A stretch of DNA of 64,000 nucleotides from Alviniconcha marisindica (Eukaryota; Mollusca; Gastropoda; Provannidae): contig JABMCL010000181.1 of the NCBI GenBank assembly GCA_018857735.1, forward strand, positions 2,501 through 66,500, read 5' to 3'. Both the position numbers and the translations under genes were made by a program. The notes beneath the pieces were generated by a model. That model made no database searches. It worked only from the letters and a program-made list of their open reading frames with translations, and was not told the origin of the DNA. Shown here one piece after another: positions 42,190-54,699 of the stretch (within the stretch, counting starts at the first letter, position 1; every line of letters begins with the position of its first letter).

Positions 42190-43005
42190 CCAGTCAACCC
42201 GTCTAGATCATATCAGGGCCAAACACAAGTCGTCAAGGCCCAGACAGAAGTCATCAAGACGTCAAGGCCCAGACAGAAGTCACCTAGACATCAAGAACCA
42301 GACAGAAGTCACCAAGACATCAAGGCCCAGACAGAAGTCACCAAGATATCAAGACCCAGACAGAAGTCATCAAGACGTCAAGGCCCAGACAGAAGTCACC
42401 TAGACATCAAGGCCCAGACAAGTAAGTCACCAAGACATCAAGGCCCAGACAGAAGTCATCAAGACGTCAAGGCCCAGACATAAGTCATCAAGATATCAAG
42501 GCCCAGAAAGAAGTCGCCAAGACATCAAGGCCCAGACAGAAGTCATCAAGGCACAGACAGAAATCATCAAGACATCAAGGCTCAGACAGAAATCAAGACA
42601 TGAAATCACAGACAGAAGACATCAATGCACAGACAGAAGCCATCAAGACATCTAGGCCCAGACAGAAGTCACCAATACATCAAGGCCCAGACAGAAGTTA
42701 TCAAGGCACAGACAGAAGTCAAGACATGAAATCACAGACAGAAGTCACCAAAGCACAGACAGAAGACATCACAGCACAGACAGAAGGCACTTAGAGAAGT
42801 CATCAAAACATCAAGGCAGAGTCAGAAGTCATCAAAACACCAAGGCACAGACAGAAGTCATCAAGACATCAAGGCACAGACAAAAGTCATCAAGGCACGA
42901 CAGAAGTCATCAAGACATCAAGGCATAGACGGAGAGGTAACCAAGGTACAGACAAAAGTTAAAGTCATGAAGGCACAGACCGAAGTCATGAAGGAACAGA
43001 CGAAG
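42190..43005. repeat. Irregular 20-32 bp minisatellite
   Basis: Built on aaggcccagacagaagtcat plus caagacatc in variable order. Units degrade toward the right end, where ggcacagac replaces ggcccagac. Confidence 0.9.
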
Positions 43006-43483
43006 TGATCAAATCAATGTTTAAATCGGCCACTGACGATGTGTCAGATGTCCTATCTTAGCGGCAAAGCGCCCATTCCCTTTTGATTATGCACTGTCTT
43101 ACTTGGTGGGTATTCCCGCTCCATTCTCTGCACGCTGTCGGAATTACTTCGGGATTAATTCTCAATGCGTAGTTGAAATCGGAATGCTGAGAGCTACGTT
43201 CTCAAAATTCTCCCTGTTGTTAGCTAACCGTCATGGTTGACTACTGGTTTCATTGTTTAGTGTTGTAAATCTTCATTTTATGCATTTATCATGAATAATG
43301 ATTTGATTTTTTTTAAAATTTGAAACGAGTTATCTATTTTCGTTCTCAAAGCCCTGTACCGCTGACAACGGGCAAAGCAGCTTTTGCAGGATTGGCCAGC
43401 CCTGTGTCATCCGGCATGTAGTCACGGCGCACGCAAGGTCAACCAGTCGCCATTTTCCTTCGCCTTTCGAACCTCGAGTTTGT
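43006..43483. other. Unique stretch
   Basis: No gene recognised. Confidence 0.45.
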
Positions 43484-43709
43484 GCTAATTTTGAGGAATA
43501 CAAGCTATTTAGTTAGCATTTTATGTTAAGGCCCCATTGGTTTGGAAAAATAAAGCGCACGACGATATTCCCTGAAAGGACGAGAGGGTGTCTGGCTTCA
43601 GTCAGACGAAGATTGGAACTGTTTCAGAGGTAACGCTGGGGAAACTGCTAAGAGACGTGGTGGAGCGCATGTGGGCTTTTCCCGGTGCAGAGATACCATC
43701 TTGAACTGA
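43484..43709 (+). mobile_element. R1 family copy 2 (first of a tandem pair)
   Basis: Starts gctaattttgaggaatacaa and continues ggccccattggtttggaaaa, ataaagcgcacgacgat, ctgaaaggacgagag, aactgtttcagaggtaacgc, tggggaaac, gtggtggagcgcatgtgggc and agataccatcttgaactgag. Confidence 0.8.
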
Positions 43710-43916
43710 GCTGATTTTGAGGAATACAAGCTATTTAGTTAGCATTTTATGTTACGGCCCCATTGGTTTGGAAAAATGAAGCGCACGACGATCTTTTCTG
43801 AAAGGACGAGACACCGGAACTGCTCCCAATGGTAACGCTGGGGAAACTGTTGATAGACGTGGTGGAGCACATGTGGGCTGTTCCCGGTGCAGAGATACCA
43901 TCTTGAACTAAGCTGA
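43710..43916 (+). mobile_element. R1 family copy 3 (second of a tandem pair)
   Basis: Head-to-tail duplicate of 43,484-43,709 with period about 226. It lacks about 20 bases (the gtctggcttcagtcagacg part) present in copy 2. Confidence 0.85.
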
Positions 43917-44582
43917 AGTAGGGTTAGGGTCATGCTCAGGCTGTCACCGCGGGTCGCCTGTCAGCTGCACTTACCACGGATACTAAACCACGACAACCAA
44001 TGCTTTCTGCACGTCAGAAACATGCTTCACATTTCGCACATGACGAGTTCTCACCGTGAATGGCTGCATCGCTTTATGAACGAAAGAGGCGGACAAAGCA
44101 CTCACAAGACATCTAATTTTCACAACTGTGCGCAGGATCGCATTTTTATGCCAGCCCGCGGTGATTTTAGCCCGAAATATAGCCTCGGAAAAAGCCAGGA
44201 ATAAATTACTGTAAAGTTCAAGATTTCCGCAGAATTCTCAAAATGAACATTTTTGCTTATCTCATGATACCCTCGAGAATACACTCTGAGGAAAACGGCA
44301 CCAGCGACAGCCGCAGTGCAAAAATGGGATTTTGCGGCAGAACGCGAGAGGCGAGGCCGGTGCCTAGGATGGAGCCGTGGCCCGGTGCGGGCAACAAGGG
44401 GAGAGAATCTGATGGAGGGCAGCGCACTCCGACCAAGTAAAAGATTAATTGGATCAGCACAGAATCTGACCCGCGATTCTTCCCCGAGGAAGTTGCTGCT
44501 GAGCCTTTATTGGACTCCCTTCTGCCTCTGGGCAAATCTCGTTTCCCAGCTGTGCTAACTCTGTCTCTGTCTGTCTCCTTCA
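43917..44582. other. Unique stretch, mixed coding-like frames
   Basis: Two plus frames (43,932-44,204 and 44,316-44,558) are open for 80-90 codons but overlap no known domain. Splice sites are not convincing. Confidence 0.35.
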
Positions 44583-44611
44583 CTCTGGCACACGCACGCA
44601 CACACTCGGAC

Positions 44612-44657
<46 letters not shown>

Positions 44658-44859
44658 GCGCGGCGCGCACGCACGCACGCGCACGACGCACGCACGCGCA
44701 CACGCGCACACGCACGCACACACACTCACCACCACACACACATCACACACACACACACACGACACACGCACACACACACACACACACGCACGCACGCACG
44801 CACGCACACGCACGCACACACAGCACACACACACACACACACACACACGCACGCACGCA

Positions 44860-44892
<33 letters not shown>
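44583..44892. repeat. (AC)n-(GCAC)n compound
   Basis: (AC)n with many GCAC blocks and CGCGC interruptions. Confidence 0.97.
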
Positions 44893-44893
<1 letters not shown>

Positions 44894-44920
44894 GCACACA
44901 CCGTCTCTTTCACTTGTTCC

Positions 44921-44964
44921 AAATCTCTCTCTGCTCTCTCTGTCTCTGTCTCTCTGTCTCTCTG

Positions 44965-45011
<47 letters not shown>

Positions 45012-45049
45012 TCTGTGTGTCTCTGTCTCTGTCTCTGTCTCTGTCTCTG

Positions 45050-45133
<84 letters not shown>
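44921..45133. repeat. (TC)n and (TCTG)n compound
   Basis: TCTCTG-type hexamers around 45,015-45,070, pure TC from about 45,068 to 45,133. Confidence 0.97.
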
Positions 45134-45770
<637 letters not shown>

Positions 45771-46130
45771 CACATTTGTATGGGAAACGGTGACCGGGCA
45801 TCTTAGTATACATAACCAGTATTACAGCTTTTACAAAAATGTTGACAAACGGAGGGTTGTAGTTCGGCTGCTAACATTCAAAAACCTCTTTAATACAAAA
45901 AGGGGTATTCTTTTAACAACTTTCAAGTCGGCCTCCGAACCCCAGACTTCAGCCCCATAATTCAAAACTGATTTGTACATCGAACAGTTTGAAAAAAATC
46001 GATTTTTCCCCAAGCGACCAAAGTAGTTTCAGGATATTAACAACACCTATTTTGGCACGAGATGCAATGTCCTTCAGAGCATGGGAGAAAGATAACCTGG
46101 TAGACAAGCAGATTCCAAGATACTTACACG
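45771..46130 (-). pseudogene. LINE reverse-transcriptase C-terminal fragment, frameshifted
   Basis: On the minus strand from 46,130 the frame reads KYLGICLSTRLSFSHAL, then ASRAKIGVV and LLWSLGEKS with FFKLFD. After a frame change it reads NYGAEVWGSEADL, then FVLKRFLNVSSRT. After another change it reads PFVNIFVKA and MPGHRFPYKC. This is the segment after the catalytic palm of a non-LTR reverse transcriptase (YLGxxxS; LxYGxExWG; KRFLxxxxxTP). At least two frameshifts make it inactive. It is cut on both sides exactly at microsatellites: (TC)n at 46,131 and (AC)n at 45,770. Confidence 0.85.
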
Positions 46131-46235
46131 TCTCTCTCTCTCTCTCTCTCTCCTCTCTTTCTCTTCCACTCTCTCTCTCTCTCTTCTCTTCCTTCTCTCC
46201 TCTCCTCTCTCTCAATATATATATATATATACTAA

Positions 46236-46269
<34 letters not shown>

Positions 46270-46345
46270 TTGTGTGTGTGTGTTGTGTGTGTGTGTGTGT
46301 TCTGTGTGTGTGTGTGTTTGTTTGTGTTGTGTGTGTGGGGTGTTT
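46131..46345. repeat. (TC)n-(TA)n-(TG)n compound
   Basis: (TC)n impure to 46,214, (AT)n with an acta break to 46,268, then (TG)n with TT breaks. Confidence 0.96.
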
Positions 46346-46409
46346 TACAGACTGACCAAAGACATGATTCGAGTGGTTGCAATGTGGCCACCATTTCTAA
46401 ACGAAAGTA

Positions 46410-46430
46410 TTAGAGAGAGAGAGAGAGAGT

Positions 46431-46466
<36 letters not shown>

Positions 46467-46542
46467 GAGAGAGAAGAGTAGAGAGAGAGGTAGAGAGAGA
46501 GAAGCAGCAGAGCAGAGAGATGAGATGCAGAGAGAGAGAGAA

Positions 46543-46596
<54 letters not shown>

Positions 46597-46645
46597 CAGA
46601 CAGACAGACAGTACAGCAGACAGACAGACAGACGAGACAGAGACA
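46410..46645. repeat. (AG)n-(ACAG)n compound
   Basis: Impure AG, then cagacagacagacagac units. Confidence 0.96.
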
Positions 46646-46656
46646 GAGAGACAGAG

Positions 46657-46910
46657 AGGATCAAATAAAACAAAACTGATTGCTTTGTTAGTTGTTGTGA
46701 TGCTTGTTTGCTTGCTTGTTTCGTGCTAATTTGGGTTTGTTGAAAATTCTTAAACAAAGCTGACAGCCAAAATTGGGGGTGGGTGGGGGAGTGGGGAGCG
46801 GGGGGGGGGGGGGGGGGGGGGTGCCTGAATAAAAAAACCCACTAACGTTAGAAAAACGGAATGGGTTTCAATATGACATTGCTTTAAAAAAAAAATCCAA
46901 AAAGAAAAAA
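46657..46910 (+). repeat. Dispersed duplicate, member 2 (partner 33,012-33,235)
   Basis: gatcaaataaaacaaaactg onward is nearly identical to member 1 for about 115 bases. A longer G-rich insert (46,776-46,825) follows, then cactaacgttagaaaaacgg and an A run. Confidence 0.9.
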
Positions 46911-47561
46911 TCCACGCCCTGTTTTGTTTTGTCCCATTAAAATGAGTTTTTTTTATTTGTTGTGTCGATTTTCTTTCTTTTAGTCTTCTGGGTGTTTTAA
47001 TCTTCGGATTTGTTGATTTTTCTTTCACAGATGAAGGAGAGGTGGGCAGTCTGTTCGGCGTTACAAATCCTGGAATCCACAGAAACGCCGATATAATACT
47101 GAAATCTAAGTGCTACGGAGGACGTTGCTGACAGTCTACTTATCGACCCCACGTGCCAGTTAGAGACGCACATGCAGTGTTGTCATCAGTTACTTCAACT
47201 TGGTTTCAACTCACTTGTGGGAAACGTATTAAGCCTTGGCATAAATATTAAGCCCCCCCCCCCCCCCCCCCCCCCCGTTCCTTTTTTAAAAGCCAGCACA
47301 CTCAGCCACCATGGTGACCACGGGAAGTGGCCGACAAAAGTGATTACAAACTCGGCTGTACACCGTGTATCGGCCTTTCAAAGTGCCTTGGCTCTGAGGG
47401 AAACAAAGAAATCGAATTTGCTCGCGAAGCCTTGCCTTCCTCTGAGAATAGCGGCAGAAATGGGAGATGGGAGGTGTGTGGGTGGAGGTGGTGGGCTGTG
47501 GTGATTTGTGGCGTTGCAACAAGCTGCCTCAAGGCACTGTCCTCGTACACAGCTTACAAAG

Positions 47562-47562
<1 letters not shown>
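46911..47562. other. Unique stretch with C run
   Basis: C run of about 24 at 47,253-47,276. No supported gene. Confidence 0.45.
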
Positions 47563-47640
<78 letters not shown>

Positions 47641-47675
47641 AGAGAGAGAGAGAGAGAGCAGACAGAGACAGAGAC

Positions 47676-47738
<63 letters not shown>

Positions 47739-47834
47739 GAGGCAGGCAGACAGACAGAGACAGAGAGACAGACAGAGCAGACAGACAGAGACAGAGAGAG
47801 AAAGAGAGAGAGAGAGACAGAGAGAGAGAGAGAC

Positions 47835-47918
<84 letters not shown>
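47563..47918. repeat. (AG)n-(ACAG)n compound, about 355 bp
   Basis: (AG)n with GG breaks, then CAGACAGA of about 18 units at 47,845-47,918. Confidence 0.97.
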
Positions 47919-47919
<1 letters not shown>

Positions 47920-48083
47920 GACAGCACTCGAACTCGAAAACTTTATGTTACAAGGATTGTAGTTTAGGTTTACTCAAAATCCTAACAACTAGTCAGTCCT
48001 TGCTAAGCTACTGATGAGTAAATATAAAATTACAGGCATCATTTCTGAAACATATAGGCATGAATGAGTGAGTGAAACGTTAT

Positions 48084-48530
<447 letters not shown>

Positions 48531-48547
48531 AAAATGTGAGAGGAGAT

Positions 48548-48549
<2 letters not shown>

Positions 48550-48622
<73 letters not shown>

Positions 48623-48676
48623 AGAGAGAGAGAGAAGACAGAGAGAGAGAAGAGAGAGAGAGAGAAGAGAGAGAGG
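48550..48676. repeat. (AG)n with GA breaks
   Basis: Interrupted AG tract lying between the two duplicate copies. Confidence 0.96.
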
Positions 48677-48960
48677 GAATGATTATGAATGAAAAACATT
48701 TCATTTTTAAGGGCAATGGCTGGTTGTTTTTCAGTCTTCAGCTCAGACAAATCGTTTTCACTGTCGTGCACTTGCACAAGTGCACCAAACGCAGGATTGC
48801 GCTTTAAATCAATACAGGTGACCGAAACCGGCAATGACCTTTTAGGTTTTAGACGGACACAGGAATTACAATTATTCATTTCAGCTCCGATTCCGTGGCA
48901 AATTTAAGAAAGTTGAAAGGGTGAAAACAGGATTTCAGAGTGAAAGTACCTAGGATACAC
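48677..48960. repeat. 460 bp tandem duplication, copy 2
   Basis: Diverged second copy. Like copy 1 it follows an (AG)n tract, so the duplicated unit is (AG)n plus about 290 bases. Confidence 0.88.
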
Positions 48961-49006
48961 GTCAGTTTAACGTGAATGCGTTAAGTCCTTCCTAACTGTG
49001 GAGACA

Positions 49007-49417
<411 letters not shown>

Positions 49418-49534
49418 GAGGATATACCAAACAGATACACACAGATGGGACCAGAGCTGGAATAATCTGCAATGCCCGAAACAGTAATTTGCTCGGCACA
49501 GACCGCCAAGGGGGATAACTGGTAAATCTGTCAT

Positions 49535-49815
49535 GAACGTGATGGTGATTGTCTGCATCCTGTCTGTGTCTGATGGTCCATGGGTCGTCACGTGGTGATT
49601 GTCTGCATCCAGTCTGTGTCTGATGGTCCGTGGGTCGTCACGTGGTGATTGTCTGCATCCAGTCTGTGTCTGATGGGTCGTCACGTGGTGACTGTCTGCA
49701 TCCAGTCTGTGTCTGATGGGTCGTCACATGGTGATTGTCTGCATCCAATCTGTGTCTGATGGGTCGTCACGTGGTGATTGTCTGCATCCAGTCTGTGTCT
49801 GATGGTCCATGGGTC
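49535..49815. repeat. 44/50 bp minisatellite, six units
   Basis: ggtgattgtctgcatccagt with ctgtgtctgatgg and gtcgtcacgt. The first two units and the last carry an extra tccatg or tccgtg hexamer. Confidence 0.93.
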
Positions 49816-49817
49816 GC

Positions 49818-50345
49818 AATGTCACTACAAACAGAAACAGGGAAAAGCTACAATGTAACTACAAACAGAAACAGGGAAGAGTCACAATGTAACTACAAAC
49901 AGAAACATGGAAGTCACAATGTAACTGCAAACAGAAACAAGGAAAAGTCACAATGTAACTACAAACAGAAACAGGGAAGAGTCACAATGTAACTGCAAAC
50001 AGAAACAAGGAAAAGTCACAATGTAACTACAAACAGAAACAGGGAAGAGTCACAATGTAACTACAAACAGAAACAGGGAAGAGTCACAATGTAACTACAA
50101 ACAGAAACAAGGAAAAGTCACAATGTAACTACAAACAGAAACAGGGAAGAGTTACAATCTAACTACAAACAGAAACAAGGAAAAGTCACAATGTAACTAC
50201 AAACAGAAACAGAGAAAAGTCACAATGTAACTACAAACAGAAACAGGGAAAAGTCACAATGTAACTACAAACAGAAACAGGGAAAAGTCACAATGTAACT
50301 ACAAACAGAAACAGGGAAAAGTCACAATGTAACTACAAACAGAAA
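49818..50345. repeat. 34 bp minisatellite, about 15 units
   Basis: cacaatgtaactacaaacag with aaacagggaaaagt. Confidence 0.95.
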
Positions 50346-50349
50346 CAGA

Positions 50350-50430
50350 GCGAAGATGTAGCCCAGTGAGCGTCGGGTGCGGCGCGCTACGGACGCAGGT
50401 TCCAATCCCCGCTGCGGCAAGAGATCTGTC
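50350..50430 (+). mobile_element. tRNA-derived SINE head
   Basis: TAGCCCAGTGAG (50,359-50,370) fits the A box and GGTTCCAATCC (50,398-50,408) the B box, at a spacing of 39. The intervening gcgtcgggtgcggcgcgc is GC-rich as in a tRNA. It lies exactly between two minisatellites; the SINE body may be lost. Confidence 0.6.
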
Positions 50431-50449
50431 TCCCCATAGTCCACTTTTA

Positions 50450-50755
50450 GTGCAGACCTTCCCTGCAGACTCTCTTCCAGTGTTCGAAGTCAGCTTTCAC
50501 TGCAGACTCTCTTCCGGTGTTTCGTAGTTAGCTTTCACTACAGACTCTCTTCCGGTGTTCGAAGTCAGCTTTCAGTGCAGACTCTCTTCCGGTTTTCGAA
50601 GTCAGCTTTCAGTGCAGACTCTCTTCCCGTGTTCGCTTTCAGCTTTCAGTGCAGGCTCTCTTCCCGTGTTCGCATTCAGTGCAGACTCTTCCGTGTTCGT
50701 AGTCAGCATTCAGAGCAGACTCTCTTCCGGTGTTCGTAGTCAGCTTCCTGAGCAT
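50450..50755. repeat. 37 bp minisatellite, about eight units
   Basis: gcagactctcttccggtgtt with cgaagtcagctttcagt and shortened variants. Confidence 0.92.
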
Positions 50756-50825
50756 GTACACCACTGATTCTACATGAACACATATATCAGTGTGTGCATT
50801 GCCTCGTTGCTGTGTACGATGTCGT

Positions 50826-50872
50826 GTGTGTAAGTGTGTGTGTGTGAGTGTGTGTGTGGTGTGTGTGTGTGA
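50826..50872. repeat. (TG)n microsatellite
   Basis: Short impure TG tract just before the direct repeat. Confidence 0.85.
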
Positions 50873-51020
50873 GGCCCGAAGTCGGGTACTACGGACACAG
50901 AAATTAATGTCCCTTTGGTGATAAACAAGTACTGTCAAACAAACATCGTGACTGGAGGAACAGACTGATTCATTCAACTTTATCTCTCAGTAGAGGAAGA
51001 CCTTAAAACAGAGGTTTTTG
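50873..51020. repeat. Long direct repeat, copy 1 (partner 51,663-51,811)
   Basis: About 147 bases that are almost identical in both copies: actacggacacagaaattaa, gataaacaagtactgtcaaa, cattcaactttatctctcag and cttaaaacagaggtttttgg. Only the first 12-15 bases differ. Each copy is preceded by (TG)n. Confidence 0.95.
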
Positions 51021-51495
51021 GACACTCTGCTTACATCATACCTACACGATTTGTCACCCCGACACATAGCCCACACCATACCTACACGATTTGTCACCCT
51101 GACACTGTGCCTACACCATACCTACACGATTTGTCACCCTGACACTGTGCCTACACCATACCTACACGATTTGTCACCCCAACATTCTGCCTACACCATA
51201 CCTACACGATTTGTCACCCCGACACTCTGCCTACACCATACCTACACGATTTGTCACCCCGACACTCTGCCTACACCATACCTACACGATTTGTCACCCC
51301 GGCACTCTGCCTACACCATACCTACACGATTTGTCACCCCGACACTCTGCCTACACCATACCTACACAATTTGTCACCCCGACACTCTGCCTACACCATA
51401 CCTACACGATTTGTCACCCCGACACTGCCTACATCATACCTACACAATTTGTCACCCCGACACTCTGCCTACACCATACCTACACGATTTTTCAC
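51021..51495. repeat. 40 bp minisatellite, about 12 units
   Basis: acaccatacctacacgattt with gtcaccccgacactctgcct. One unit lacks about three bases (cactgcctac). Confidence 0.95.
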
Positions 51496-51559
51496 CCAAA
51501 GCAGTGAAACATCGTGTGGCCATTGTACCTTGTTTGTGGAGCTTGGATATCAGTTTGGC

Positions 51560-51581
51560 ATGTACTGTGTGTGTGTGTGTG

Positions 51582-51660
<79 letters not shown>
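51560..51660. repeat. (TG)n microsatellite
   Basis: About 48 TG units with one break. Confidence 0.96.
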
Positions 51661-51662
51661 GA

Positions 51663-51811
51663 GGCCCAGAAGTGGGGTACTACGGACACAGAAATTAATG
51701 TCCCTTTGGTGATAAACAAGTACTGTCAAACAAACATCGTGACTGGAGGAACAGACTGATTCATTCAACTTTATCTCTCAGTAGAGGAAGACCTTAAAAC
51801 AGAGGTTTTTG
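51663..51811. repeat. Long direct repeat, copy 2 (partner 50,873-51,020)
   Basis: See the partner. The two copies flank the 40 bp array and the (TG)n, so this looks like a duplicated (TG)n-plus-148 bp segment. Confidence 0.95.
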
Positions 51812-51990
51812 GTATGTATTTTCAAGGCGATTGGAGGCGCCGTTGTTATTTCCCTTGTTGTAGTGTGACGTCAGTCCGACTGTCTCAACTCCCTTTGCTT
51901 GTTGATACAACACTCCCACGCGGGGCTGTTTATAGCCAGCACTTTTTATAGCCAGTACTTTTCATAGCAGTACTTTTTTGATTGTGTTTC
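51812..51990 (+). promoter_or_regulatory. CRE, inverted CCAAT and short repeats, possible promoter
   Basis: gcgattggaggcgcc (51,830) holds an inverted CCAAT box, TGACGTCA is at 51,866-51,873, and tttatagccagcacttt is repeated three times with changes at 51,930-51,975. A splice-acceptor-like tttctccaaatccag ends at 52,002. No confirmed exon lies downstream. Confidence 0.2.
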
Positions 51991-52617
51991 TCCAAATCCA
52001 GGACCTGCGCAGCAAAGCTATACATAGCTCACCAGTACCGATTTCTCCATCAACACTGCACCGACTGTTCGTACGACCAATAACTCTGCCTATTTGCAAG
52101 TCTGACGTGGTGTTTCTGGGGCTCTCTTCGAGCAATTCACTTCTGGTATTCTTTTATTGGTTCGTGACTTATCTGTTACTATATATTTCTCGCTTTCATT
52201 TTTCCCCGGGGAGTGTGCCTAGCGTGCAGGGAAAGACTGGGACTGGGGGCTGTTTCCCAGCAAAGACACGCCATACTCAGTGTTCTGTGTACGCGACTTC
52301 TTGGACCAAAACAGAGGGAACATGGATGAATAGATATTTCTCGGTAGAATTTCTACGGGAACGATTTTTTTATATCGTAAAATGTGTTTTGAGAACGGAG
52401 TGGGGGGGAAATGCTATCCTATAATAATAATAATAATAATAAGATTTCTATATTGTTATTTTTAGTGGTTTATTTTTTCGATTTGCTGTATTCCATTTTA
52501 TTTTTGTATCCTGGCCTTGCTGTGTGAGTTGGGCAAAACATTAATTGAATCTGTTGTTTTTACGCCCAGTCAACCACGACGCTTACCCCAGGGAGGATAA
52601 TTACACAGTTTTGAAGC
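51991..52617. other. Unique stretch; 148-codon plus frame without domain
   Basis: A plus frame (51,978-52,424) is open but hydrophobic and lacks a known domain; it is followed by (ATA)n at 52,421-52,442. I do not call it as a gene. Confidence 0.35.
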
Positions 52618-52965
52618 TCAAGGTTTGGAGTTCTGTTTTGTGGTGCTATGTTATGAACGACCTGGCAGAGGAAATCTCAATCATTACTGTACGTTTGACA
52701 AGAGCATGCTGTGTTTTAAGTGATAAATATTGGTAAATCAAGGTTTGGAGTTCTGTTTTGTGGTGCTATATTATGAACGACCTGGCAAAGGAAATCTCAA
52801 TCATTACTGTACGTGTGACAAGAGCATGCTGTGTTTTAAGTGATAAATATTGGTAAATCAAGATTTGGAGTTCTGTTTTGTGGCACTGTATTAAATATGA
52901 ACGACCTGGCAGAGGAAACCTGACTCATTACTGTACGTGTGACAAGAGTATGCTGTGGTGAAATG
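52618..52965. repeat. 120 bp tandem repeat, three units
   Basis: tcaaggtttggagttctgtt at 52,618 and 52,738, with a variant at 52,858. Units include ggtgctatgttatgaacgac, ctcaatcattactgtacgtt and gtgttttaagtgataaatat. Copies 1 and 2 differ at only about three positions; copy 3 is more diverged and incomplete. Confidence 0.96.
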
Positions 52966-53037
52966 ACGCGTCTGCTTCTCTTGCAAATGGTGAGTCTTGT
53001 TTTTGTTTGTTTGTTGCTGTTGTTGTTGTGTTTGTGG

Positions 53038-53222
<185 letters not shown>

Positions 53223-53299
53223 TGTTGTTGTTGATTTAAAAAAAAAAATCCTTGAACCAAACACGCAAACTGTTCCCGTAAACTGTTAAAAAGAACACT

Positions 53300-53400
53300 G
53301 ATTTTTAATCGGACAGGTAAGATTCAAGACTCAAGATTACTTTATTATCTCATCAGAGAAATGAAAGGTTAGACCCTCTTTCAAGCAAGGGACCGACATG
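53300..53400 (-). mobile_element. Retroelement 3' end on the minus strand
   Basis: Minus strand reads GAGATAATAAAGTAATCTTG and AGTCTTGAATC. The plus-strand form, gattactttattatctcatc, is the kind of sequence I associate with molluscan SINE or LINE 3' ends. No coding part seen. Confidence 0.35.
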
Positions 53401-53748
53401 TAAACGATGACAAATGAAAACTGTCTGCTTGTCCTGTTCTGGTTATTGGTGCTGAGTGTTTGCGAGTCACTTTTTATTTGTCATCATTTACCTGTTAGTC
53501 TGTTGCTTGGTTTCCTCCAAAAATCTGCGCATGTTTCGTGTCGTCCTGTTAAAATCAGCATTTTTTAAAAATGTATTCGTTTTAACCGTTTGTGCGTTTC
53601 GATCTAGAAGTCAGCTTTATTTCAGATTTGTTTTAATATATTTTATTTGCTTGGGAATTGACACATGGGTGGAGGGTTTGCTTCTTACTGTCATCACTAC
53701 CTCTCTTTCCCGTTACATATGCCTGCTTTCCTGTCTGTCCTCTCTCTG

Positions 53749-53750
<2 letters not shown>
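53401..53750. other. Unique stretch
   Basis: Open plus frame rich in F, L, V and S; no domain recognised. Confidence 0.35.

Positions 53751-53814
<64 letters not shown>
53751..53814. repeat. (TC)n microsatellite
   Basis: About 30 TC units. Confidence 0.96.
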
Positions 53815-53816
<2 letters not shown>

Positions 53817-53908
53817 GCAGGAACGATAACTCTGCCTTGGACGTGGGCCTGATTGTGAGCCCCATTTATCTCCCTTCCGTTACAGGCACACACTTTGTGC
53901 CGCTTTAC

Positions 53909-54085
53909 GACCGCCGTCCAGCGGTACGGCGTTAGGCTGGCAATCGGGCAACGGCCCTTCGATTCCGTCCTCTCTCAGCAACAGGTGCCTTTCTGATTGT
54001 CATTTGTTCCCCCTCCCCCCCCCCCCCCCCACCCCAATGAATGGAACACTAAATTGGCTCACGCCGCTGCGGCCTATCTGCTGCT
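53909..54085 (+). mobile_element. tRNA-derived SINE
   Basis: gtccagcggtacggcg (53,916-53,931) is a degraded A box of the TCCAGTGGTAAGGCG type, then ggctggcaatcgggc, and TTCGATTCC (53,958-53,966) a good B box. The body includes a C run (54,006-54,030) and ends aacactaaattggctcacgc, like 40,245-40,270. Confidence 0.6.
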
Positions 54086-54087
54086 GC

Positions 54088-54112
54088 GTGCGTGCGTGCG
54101 TGCGTGCGTGTG
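54088..54112. repeat. (GTGC)n
   Basis: Six GTGC units just after the SINE. Confidence 0.9.
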
Positions 54113-54515
54113 GTAAAAATTGAAACTTTGGCTAGCTACTGTCACACTTAAAGAAATGAGCTTTTGAAATCTAGTCCTTGCTTGACGTGAGCACAAACTT
54201 TCTGGACAGACATTAAAAAGGCTGTGCGTGCAGCACGGGCGAACTGGGACACATGTCTTTATGGTGCCCATCGTATTCAGTCGCCAAACTCACAGTATTT
54301 TTTTTTAGTTTGTTGGTTGAAGCTTCGAGCCCAGTCCCTCAGACTAGGAAATAATAAAGAATAAGTGAGGAAATAAAGGAAAGAAGGAAGTGTTTGAAGG
54401 AAAATCCTTTATTTATAGGTTTTTATTTCGATATCTTCAAACTGTTGCGCAATGCGCTCTTTGTTGAGACACGGCACTGAAGAGATCAAGACTGCCGACT
54501 TCGCCATGGCAACCA
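54113..54515. other. Unique stretch
   Basis: No gene recognised; A/G-rich at 54,345-54,400. Confidence 0.4.
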
Positions 54516-54690
54516 GCCTGACCGTCGGACACAGCATGGCTGATGCTTTCTGTCGGACACAGCATGGCTGATGCTTTCTGTCGGACACAGCATGGCTGAT
54601 GCTTTCTGTCGGACATAGCATGGCTAATGATTTCTGTCGGACACAGCATGGCTGATGCTTTCTGTCGGACATAGCATGGCTAATGATTTC
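54516..54690. repeat. 28 bp minisatellite, six units
   Basis: gtcggacacagcatggctga with tgctttct; alternate units have catagc and taatga. Confidence 0.93.
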
Positions 54691-54699
54691 GCCAGCAAC

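Noticed and set aside
44316..44558. 80-codon plus frame before the 44.6 kb microsatellite
   Set aside because: It overlaps another frame of similar length in a different phase and has no recognisable motif.
48010..48060. ctgatgagtaaatataaaat followed by gaaac as a possible hammerhead ribozyme
   Set aside because: The GAAA does not follow a helix II closed by complementary bases; 13 unpaired bases intervene and no stem I or III is visible.
51978..52424. 148-codon plus frame
   Set aside because: The composition is hydrophobic and non-specific, with no recognised domain, and the ATG lies within a repeat of short TATAGCC segments. Similar lengths occur by chance in a window this size.
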